DNA of 5,694 nt from NCBI GenBank assembly GCA_002500925.1, contig DLTN01000118.1, forward strand, positions 1 through 5,694. Direction: 5' to 3'. Below, piece after piece: positions 1-4,489 of this stretch (its first letter is position 1; each line of letters begins with the position of its first letter). Origin of the DNA: Gemmatimonadales bacterium UBA7835. Lineage in GTDB: Bacteria; Gemmatimonadota; Gemmatimonadetes; Longimicrobiales; Gaopeijiaceae. The position numbers and the translations under genes are program-made. Under the pieces are notes generated by a model. The model saw nothing but the letters and a program-made list of their open reading frames with translations, searched no databases and was not told the origin of the DNA.

Positions 1-533
1 CCGACTTGCTTCATGTATTTCCCCTTTCTGTCTGCGTAAGCCACTTCGGGTTCTTCGTCACCTTCGAAAAACAAAAGCTGAGCGATCCCCTCTCCCCCGT
101 ATACTTTTGCTGGCAGCGGTGTCGTGTTGGAGATCTCGAGGGTTAGGTAGCCTTCCCATGTGGGCTCAAGGGGGGTGACGTTCACGATCAGGCCGCAGCG
201 TGCGTAGGTAGACTTTCCAACACAGACCACCAAGACGTCACGCGGAATTCGGAAATACTCTTCCGTCCGAGCCAGTGCGAATGAGTTCGGTGGAATGATG
301 CATTCAGGGCCTACGATGTCCACGAATGATCGATCGTCGAAGTTCTTCGGATCGACGATGGAGTTGTGAACGTTTGTAAACACCTTGAATTCGGGTGAGA
401 CGCGGATGTCGTATCCATAGGAAGAAATCCCGTACGAGATTTTTCCATCTCTTACCTGACCAGATTCAAAAGGCTCAATCATCTTGTGCTGCTCGCACAT
501 ACGGCGAATCCACTTGTCACTCTTTATGGGCAT
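1..533 (-). CDS. dcd: dCTP deaminase, partial (3' end beyond left edge)
   Basis: Deaminates dCTP to dUTP and ammonia in the cytoplasm, supplying dUTP for dUMP and thymidylate synthesis; the family forms homotrimers. Translating the minus strand from the ATG at 533-531 gives 177 uninterrupted codons. The N-terminus (MPIKSDKWIRRM) matches the start of many bacterial Dcd proteins, which supports this start. The nucleotide-binding/catalytic motif GKSTYARCG is at residues 106-114, with S108 and R112 equivalent to E. coli S111 and R115. The catalytic-base glutamate is E133 in TLEISNTTPLP, equivalent to E. coli E138. The frame is still open at the left edge (KYMKQVG), and relatives of about 185-190 residues suggest only some ten residues are missing. 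A weak GGAG lies 12 nt before the ATG, an unusually long spacing. The gene is divergent from nuoA. Whether it is mono-functional or a bifunctional DCD-DUT cannot be decided by eye, although the overall resemblance is to ordinary Dcd. Confidence 0.95.
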   Translation of the reverse strand, partial: MPIKSDKWIRRMCEQHKMIEPFESGQVRDGKISYGISSYGYDIRVSPEFKVFTNVHNSIVDPKNFDDRSFVDIVGPECIIPPNSFALARTEEYFRIPRDVLVVCVGKSTYARCGLIVNVTPLEPTWEGYLTLEISNTTPLPAKVYGGEGIAQLLFFEGDEEPEVAYADRKGKYMKQV

Positions 534-614
534 GTGACTTCGGCACTCCGGGTCAGGGTTCGGGGCATCAGGATGGCCGGAGGTTAGGTTCGACCAGGGT
601 CCTGAGCGAGGCGG

Positions 615-644
615 AAGATACCTGTCTTCGCGACGGCGGGTCAA
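615..644 (-). promoter_or_regulatory. Candidate sigma-70-like promoter for dcd
   Basis: On the minus strand a -35 box TTGACC (644-639, 5 of 6 consensus matches) is followed after 18 bp by a -10 box TATCTT (620-615, 4 of 6). Transcription would begin near 608 and give a leader of about 75 nt before the dcd ATG at 533. The -10 box is partly covered by the left arm of the 619-657 inverted repeat and the -35 lies in its loop, so a protein bound there could control dcd. This is a match by eye only. Confidence 0.5.
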
Positions 645-657
645 ACCCGGACAGGTA
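619..657. repeat. Inverted repeat over the dcd promoter (operator or hairpin candidate)
   Basis: Two perfect 8-bp arms, TACCTGTC (619-626) and GACAGGTA (650-657), are separated by 23 nt. Inside them is a second short inverted repeat, CGGGT (637-641) and ACCCG (645-649) with a 3-nt loop, whose right arm abuts the outer right arm. The structure spans the proposed dcd -10 and -35 boxes. A two-site operator is one reading. It lies upstream of both proposed transcription starts, so a role as an RNA hairpin is less likely. Confidence 0.45.
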
Positions 658-669
658 CCGGTCAGTCAT

Positions 670-683
670 GGGTATATATACCC
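670..683. promoter_or_regulatory. Perfect 14-bp palindrome GGGTATATATACCC
   Basis: The 14 bases are identical on both strands. The centre (676.5) lies about 64 bp upstream of the proposed nuo start (near 740) and about 68 bp upstream of the proposed dcd start (near 608), so it sits roughly midway between the two divergent promoters. That is a common position for an upstream activator or a shared regulator. The AT-rich core could instead be a -10-like element, but I found no well-spaced -35 box for it on either strand. Confidence 0.4.
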
Positions 684-703
684 GGAAAATGCGCCCCAAT
701 CTG

Positions 704-733
704 TTGACACTCGAACACGGCCTCGGGTACCTT
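704..733 (+). promoter_or_regulatory. Candidate sigma-70-like promoter P1 for the nuo operon
   Basis: A perfect -35 hexamer TTGACA (704-709) is followed after 18 bp by TACCTT (728-733), which keeps the most important -10 positions (T, A and final T; 3 of 6). Transcription would start near 740, giving a leader of about 46 nt before nuoA. The -35 is strong and the -10 is weak, which would fit a promoter needing an activator. Confidence 0.45.
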
Positions 734-734
734 T

Positions 735-763
735 TTGACCGGTGATCGAAGCTCGTGAACAAT
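735..763 (+). promoter_or_regulatory. Alternative nuo promoter P2
   Basis: TTGACC (735-740, 5 of 6) is followed after 17 bp by AACAAT (758-763, 4 of 6, but lacking the first T). Transcription would start near 770, leaving a very short leader that still contains the nuoA ribosome binding site. The -10 lies inside the CRP-like palindrome at 754-769. It could act with P1 or be a chance match. Confidence 0.25.
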
Positions 764-769
764 TTCACA
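754..769. promoter_or_regulatory. CRP/FNR-family-like palindrome CGTGA-N6-TCACA
   Basis: CGTGA (754-758), six bases, then TCACA (765-769) differs at one base from the TGTGA-N6-TCACA core recognised by CRP-type regulators. Its centre is about 24 bp before the nuoA ATG. That is downstream of P1 and over the -10 of P2, a position expected to repress rather than activate. In RNA the arms GTGAA/TTCAC could form a 5-bp hairpin just before the nuoA ribosome binding site. No regulator gene is visible in the window. Confidence 0.3.
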
Positions 770-776
770 AACCGCT

Positions 777-780
777 AGGA
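777..780 (+). promoter_or_regulatory. Ribosome binding site of nuoA
   Basis: AGGA at 777-780 lies 5 nt before the ATG at 786, which fixes the nuoA start. Confidence 0.7.
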
Positions 781-785
781 CACTC

Positions 786-1142
786 ATGTCGGGAGCATAT
801 CTCCCCATTCTACTGCTCTTTGGGGTCTCGGTTATCAATGCCCTCGGCATGGTCGTAACCTCGCACATACTCAATCCGCGACGGGACACACCGCAGAAGC
901 TCATGCCCTATGAGTCTGGGATGATCCCCCTAGGGAGCACGAAGGCACGCTTCTCCGTAAAGTTCTATATGGTGGCGATAAGCTTCATCGTCTTCGATCT
1001 GGAGACCATTTTCTTGATACCGTGGGCTGTTCAAATGCGTGAATTGGGATGGAGCGCATTCTTGGCGATGAGCATGTTTGTCGCGGTCCTGGCAGTCGGT
1101 CTCTTATACGAGTGGAAAAAAGGAGGGCTCGAGTGGGACTGA
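786..1142 (+). CDS. nuoA: NADH-quinone oxidoreductase subunit A
   Basis: Small membrane subunit of complex I (118 residues; ND3 family) at the junction of peripheral and membrane arms, next to the quinone cavity. Three hydrophobic helices are visible: about residues 4-26, 60-82 and 90-108. The conserved loop between helices 1 and 2 (PYESG at 41-45, then RFSVKFY at 55-61) is present. Helix 2 carries the acidic pair D71 and E73 in FDLET, equivalent to D79/E81 of E. coli NuoA. The loop position that is a switch cysteine in mammalian ND3 is serine (S44), as in E. coli. The ATG has an AGGA site 5 nt upstream. The last codons overlap nuoB by 10 nt. It is the first gene of the operon and, apart from the nuoB start region, shows nothing odd. 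Confidence 0.97.
   Translation: MSGAYLPILLLFGVSVINALGMVVTSHILNPRRDTPQKLMPYESGMIPLGSTKARFSVKFYMVAISFIVFDLETIFLIPWAVQMRELGWSAFLAMSMFVAVLAVGLLYEWKKGGLEWD
1121..1126 (+). promoter_or_regulatory. Strong ribosome binding site of nuoB inside nuoA
   Basis: A full AGGAGG at 1121-1126, 6 nt before the GTG at 1133, decides the nuoB start. The upstream in-frame ATG at 1049 would add 28 residues unlike NuoB that are entirely encoded within nuoA. Confidence 0.85.
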
Positions 1143-1807
1143 TTGACAAGATCCCTGGTAGCGGATCCACACGTACTGAGGGAGGTATGTTCGGGCCAGG
1201 AAGCCCCACCTTCCTGACAAGCAAAGTGGACGCGCTGATCAATTGGGGCCGGATGAATTCGCTTTGGCCGATGCCGTTTGGAACGGCGTGTTGTGCGATT
1301 GAGATGATGGCCTCCGCTGCATCGAACTACGATTTGGCTCGTTTCGGCATGGAGCGGATGTCGTTCAGTCCGCGGCAAGCGGACGTTCTTATATGTGCTG
1401 GACGAGTTCCGTATAAACTGGCTCCGGTGCTTCGCAGAATTTGGGATCAGATGCCTCAACCGAAATGGTCGATATCGATGGGTGCCTGCGCCTCGTCCGG
1501 AGGTGTCTTCGACGTGTATTCGATGGTGCAGGGAATCGACACGATCATTCCGGTGGACGTCTACATTCCAGGATGCCCTCCGCGCCCCGAAGGACTGATA
1601 TATGGCCTGATGATGATTCAGGAGAAGATTAGACAGGAGAGCCTCTCCAAGCATTTCGAGCATAGGGCAGAAGATCCGGCACTGGTCGCGCGGCCGCGGG
1701 CGAGTGAACAGGAAGTCATCGGTCTGAGCGGTCCTTTCGGTAACTCAACGCAGCAAGAAGAACTGTCGACCGGTGCACCGGCGGCCTCGACGTCAATCGA
1801 AGACTAG
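1133..1807 (+). CDS. nuoB: NADH-quinone oxidoreductase subunit B (cluster N2)
   Basis: Peripheral-arm subunit that binds [4Fe-4S] cluster N2, the last iron-sulfur centre before quinone. Starting at GTG 1133 gives 224 residues. The four N2 ligands are C53 and C54 in GTACCAIEMM, C119 in SMGACASSGG and C148 in IPGCPPRPE, each exactly 10 lower than E. coli C63, C64, C129 and C158. The quinone-side stretch FGMERMSFSPRQADVL (71-86) is conserved. The core ends near residue 168. Residues 167-224 form a polar tail rich in E, S, T, A and G that is not part of the family core. The start overlaps nuoA by 10 nt, implying translational coupling. A longer reading from ATG 1049 is rejected because of the AGGAGG site before the GTG. 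Confidence 0.96.
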   Translation: MGLIDKIPGSGSTRTEGGMFGPGSPTFLTSKVDALINWGRMNSLWPMPFGTACCAIEMMASAASNYDLARFGMERMSFSPRQADVLICAGRVPYKLAPVLRRIWDQMPQPKWSISMGACASSGGVFDVYSMVQGIDTIIPVDVYIPGCPPRPEGLIYGLMMIQEKIRQESLSKHFEHRAEDPALVARPRASEQEVIGLSGPFGNSTQQEELSTGAPAASTSIED

Positions 1808-1821
1808 CTCCCCCGAACTTC

Positions 1822-2556
1822 ATGGCTGACCAACAGAAATCGGATCTAGACCTAGTGGCTGATGGCCCGCTTGAGTCTGTCGGCGAGCAAGCCTTAAATG
1901 AGACATCAAGCGGAGACCCTTCTCTCCATCCAAGCGTAGAATCCCTGCTCGAAAGGTTTCCCGACGAAGTGCAGCGTTATCAGATAGCAGCCGGTGACCA
2001 GTGGGTCGTATGGGTGGGGCCGGATAGGATCCACGAGGTTCTGACCTGGCTTAAGGACGATGAGGCTCAAGCTTATGACATGATGTCTGACGTGACGGGT
2101 GTCGATTACGGCGGTGGTAGGCCTGTGGAGGTTGTTTATCAGATGTTCTCGACGATACATGGCCGTGCTCTCCGGATCCGTTGCCCGATTCCGCTTGAGT
2201 CTATGGAGACGGACTCAGTCTACGACCTCTGGAAATCAGCGGATTGGTTGGAGCGAGAGGTCTACGACCTGTTCGGTATCACATTCAATGGTCATCCGGA
2301 TCTGCGTCGGATTTTAATGCCAGATGATTATGCAGAGGGACACCCACTGCGAAAGGATTTTCCACTCCGTGGACGTTTTTCTCGAGCGGAACAGACTAGG
2401 CTAGCGCTCACTCAGGACGTGGAGCGGTTCTACTCGACTGAAGACCTTAAAGCGGGAGAGCCGCAAGAGGTTGATACCGATGAGCTGAGTGCTGTTCCCG
2501 AGAACGCATCGGATGACTTGTCGGGGTCAGATCTAGACGACGGAGAGGGGCTCTGA
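1822..2556 (+). CDS. nuoC: NADH-quinone oxidoreductase subunit C (30 kDa)
   Basis: Peripheral-arm subunit that packs against NuoD and NuoB and carries no cofactor (244 residues). The 30-kDa signature is plain: EREVYDLFG at 144-152, HPDLRRILMPDDY at 158-170, then GHPLRKDFP at 173-181. The core begins near residue 38 (SVESLLERFPDEV). Residues 1-37 are polar and acidic, and residues 182-244 form an acidic tail. The gene is separate from nuoD, unlike the E. coli fusion. The start is the least certain in the operon: the 14 nt after nuoB are C-rich (CCCCCG) with no Shine-Dalgarno site. The only other usable in-frame start I see before the core is GTG at 1855, which also lacks one, so a long N-terminal extension seems real. 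Reinitiation after the nuoB stop is a likely way of translating it. The stop overlaps nuoD by one base. Confidence 0.94.
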   Translation: MADQQKSDLDLVADGPLESVGEQALNETSSGDPSLHPSVESLLERFPDEVQRYQIAAGDQWVVWVGPDRIHEVLTWLKDDEAQAYDMMSDVTGVDYGGGRPVEVVYQMFSTIHGRALRIRCPIPLESMETDSVYDLWKSADWLEREVYDLFGITFNGHPDLRRILMPDDYAEGHPLRKDFPLRGRFSRAEQTRLALTQDVERFYSTEDLKAGEPQEVDTDELSAVPENASDDLSGSDLDDGEGL

Positions 2557-3836
2557 TGGCATCGAAGACTGTGGAGTTCCAGGTAGGCCAGGGTAGCGAG
2601 ATGGGAGTGGGCGGCGGCGGGGCCCTGAGTCCGCTTGCTCCCTTTGATATAGACGAGCCCGAGCTAGGCACGGAACAGATGCTCATCAACATCGGGCCAC
2701 AACACCCCGCCACACACGGCGTACTTCGTCTCGTATGCGAACTGGATGGCGAGACGGTCACGAGTGTCACGCCTCACATCGGCTATCTGCACTCGTCTTT
2801 CGAGAAGCTCGGTGAGTATAGGACCTGGAATCAAATCGTTCCGCTAACTGACCGCATGGACTACCTCGCGCCTCTTATCTACAACTGCGCGTACGTGATG
2901 TCGGTTGAAAAGCTGATGGGTATAGACGTTACGGAACGATGCAAGGTCGTTCGTGTCATCCTGATGGAGCTTGATCGGATCTTTGGGCACCTCCTGTGGT
3001 TGGGAACTACAGCAATTGACGTAGGTGCGTTTACGCCATTTCTGTACAGTTTTCAGCAGCGTGAGAAGATTTATTCTTTACACGAGGCGCTGACAGGTGC
3101 GCGGATTACGACGTCGGCTACTCGCGTGGGGGGGATGATGGCTGATCTCCCTGAAGGGTGGCTTGGCCAACTGGGGGAATTCCTCGATAACTTCCCAAAG
3201 ACGCTAGCTGAGGTACACCATCTCCTGACCGGGAACCAGATCCATATCGGCCGAACTCAGGGCATCGGGGCTATCTCAGCTGATGATGCCATCAACTACG
3301 GCTTTACAGGGCCGAATCTCAGAGCAGCCGGCGTGCCTTACGATGTAAGAAAAGACCGCCCTTACTACGATTACGAGACTTACGACTTCGAGGTCCCGGT
3401 GGGCCAGCATGGGGACTGCTACGATCGTTACCTCTGCCGCATGGAGGAGATGGAGCAATCAGTCTCATTGATCCGACAGGCAATGTCGCGACTGCCAGGA
3501 GGCCCGATCAACGTCGAAGATCCAGGCATCACTTTGCCGTCAAAGACTGACGCGATGTCAGACATGGAGAGCATGATCCACCATTTTAAGCTCATCACCG
3601 ACGGCATCCCGGCTCCCGCTGGTGATTGTTATATGCCAATCGAGGCTTCCAAGGGCGAGTTGGGGATGTATGTCGTTGCTGAAGAAGGTGACACCAAGCC
3701 GGTTCGGTGGCGGGTTCGCCCACCATCGTTTGTCAATCTTTCAGTGATCCCGAAACTAGCGGAAGGCCACTTGGTCTCCGATCTGATCATGATCAACGCC
3801 AGTCTTGATATCGTTCTTGGGGAGATTGATCGATGA
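2556..3836 (+). CDS. nuoD: NADH-quinone oxidoreductase subunit D (49 kDa)
   Basis: Builds most of the quinone-binding site with NuoB (426 residues). It descends from the large subunit of [NiFe] hydrogenases but has no metal site. GPQHPATHGVLRL (47-59) carries H54, and PLTDRMDYL (96-104) carries Y103. This pair is 49 residues apart, as in the quinone-headgroup His/Tyr pairs of Thermus Nqo4 and the bovine 49-kDa subunit. Also present are IGYLHSSFEK (75-84) and the closing motif DIVLGEIDR at the C-terminus, so the protein is complete. Residues 1-40 form a Gly-rich, then acidic leader. The ATG is inside TGATG and shares one base with the nuoC stop. GGAGAGGGG at 2542-2550 supplies the ribosome binding site 5 nt away. 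The stop overlaps nuoE by 4 nt. Confidence 0.98.
   Translation: MASKTVEFQVGQGSEMGVGGGGALSPLAPFDIDEPELGTEQMLINIGPQHPATHGVLRLVCELDGETVTSVTPHIGYLHSSFEKLGEYRTWNQIVPLTDRMDYLAPLIYNCAYVMSVEKLMGIDVTERCKVVRVILMELDRIFGHLLWLGTTAIDVGAFTPFLYSFQQREKIYSLHEALTGARITTSATRVGGMMADLPEGWLGQLGEFLDNFPKTLAEVHHLLTGNQIHIGRTQGIGAISADDAINYGFTGPNLRAAGVPYDVRKDRPYYDYETYDFEVPVGQHGDCYDRYLCRMEEMEQSVSLIRQAMSRLPGGPINVEDPGITLPSKTDAMSDMESMIHHFKLITDGIPAPAGDCYMPIEASKGELGMYVVAEEGDTKPVRWRVRPPSFVNLSVIPKLAEGHLVSDLIMINASLDIVLGEIDR
3819..3824 (+). promoter_or_regulatory. Ribosome binding site that fixes the long nuoE start
   Basis: GGGGAG at 3819-3824, 8 nt before ATG 3833 inside the ATGA overlap with nuoD, supports the long form of NuoE over a start at ATG 3971. 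Confidence 0.65.
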
Positions 3837-4486
3837 GTGATATCCCCTTTAAGAACCCAGGCTGGGCGGGCAATACAGGAGAGTTTGATCTCTCCGAGGA
3901 AGAAGTGCGCGGCGAGGATTTTGTGGGGACAAGACCTGTCCACGGCGGGCATGCATCAGGTGCGGGTACGATGCCATATATGCTCGCAAAGAAGGACCCA
4001 GAAGGAGTCCTTTTTGAGGGTGAGTATCGTGAGCGGTTAGACAAAATTCTATCGCGATACCCTACTGGTCAGGCAGCGCTGCTTCCTGCTCTTGGGCTAT
4101 GCCAGGAAATCCGGGGCTACGTGAGTCCTGAGTCAATGGACGCAGTAGCCGAAGTCCTGGACCTCTCGCCGGCGTATGTGAGAGGGGTGGCAACGTTCTA
4201 CACCATGTACAACAAGCGACCCGTGGGAAAGCATCTCGTTCAGGTGTGCACGAACATCTCGTGCAACCTCGCAGGTGCGGACGAGGTGGTCGACGCATTT
4301 CTCACGTACACCGACACTGAGCTGGGTCAGACCTCTGAAGACGGAAACTTCACGGTGATAGAGGCGGAGTGCCTCGCTGCTTGCGGTTTCCCGACCTGCG
4401 TGCAGATCAACTCGCGATATTTCGAGAACGTGACTCCTGCAGAGGTGCCGAAAATATGTGAACACCTCAAATCCGAGCGGGAGTAG
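3833..4486 (+). CDS. nuoE: NADH-quinone oxidoreductase subunit E (24 kDa, cluster N1a)
   Basis: Thioredoxin-fold [2Fe-2S] subunit of the NADH-oxidising tip, partner of NuoF (217 residues). Cluster N1a ligands are C139 and C144 (CTNISC) and C180 and C184 (CLAAC). Their spacing of 5, 36 and 4 is the same as E. coli C92, C97, C133 and C137. The helical N-terminal domain (GEYRERLDKILSRYP, about 62-76) and the segment VRGVATFYTMY (about 119-129) are typical. The protein is about 50 residues longer than E. coli NuoE: residues 1 to about 47 are an acidic, Gly- and His-containing extension absent from the short family members. The alternative start M47 (ATG 3971) would give the usual length, but the ATGA overlap with nuoD and the GGGGAG site favour 3833. 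Confidence 0.96.
   Translation: MSDIPFKNPGWAGNTGEFDLSEEEVRGEDFVGTRPVHGGHASGAGTMPYMLAKKDPEGVLFEGEYRERLDKILSRYPTGQAALLPALGLCQEIRGYVSPESMDAVAEVLDLSPAYVRGVATFYTMYNKRPVGKHLVQVCTNISCNLAGADEVVDAFLTYTDTELGQTSEDGNFTVIEAECLAACGFPTCVQINSRYFENVTPAEVPKICEHLKSERE
4479..4483 (+). promoter_or_regulatory. Ribosome binding site of nuoF
   Basis: GGGAG at 4479-4483, in the last codons of nuoE, is 6 nt before the nuoF ATG at 4490. Confidence 0.7.
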
Positions 4487-4489
4487 CAA

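Larger units (their letters stand above)
657..743. repeat. Long-range inverted repeat ACCGGTCA / TGACCGGT
   Basis: A perfect 8-bp inverted pair, ACCGGTCA (657-664) and TGACCGGT (736-743), is separated by 71 bp. The right arm lies at the proposed nuo transcription start and overlaps a TTGACC box. The left arm abuts the 619-657 repeat. The hexamer GGTACC also occurs near each arm (654-659 and 726-731). Paired operator sites allowing DNA looping would look like this, but one 8-bp pair in 250 bp could be chance. Confidence 0.3.

Noticed and set aside
395..745. Plus-strand open frame of 116 codons across dcd and the intergenic region
   Set aside because: It runs antisense through dcd, resembles no family I know, has no ribosome binding site that I can see, and crosses both candidate promoters.
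735..750. Possible FNR box (TTGAC ... ATCGA) before nuoA
   Set aside because: The half-sites are 5 bp apart instead of 4 and both are imperfect; the CRP-like palindrome at 754-769 is the better match.
534..785. A tRNA, riboswitch or small RNA gene in the intergenic region
   Set aside because: No cloverleaf, T-loop motif or known aptamer pattern was found, and no stem followed by a T-run that would mark a terminator. The T5 at 732-736 is not preceded by a stable hairpin.
1049..1132. Longer nuoB starting at ATG 1049
   Set aside because: The extra 28 residues are translated out of frame from nuoA and do not look like NuoB. AGGAGG before GTG 1133 gives a start whose residue numbering matches the family.
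1031..1663. Minus-strand open frame of 210 codons opposite nuoB
   Set aside because: The opposite strand encodes NuoB with all four cluster ligands. The antisense product is Arg/His/Ser-rich, typical of a shadow frame.
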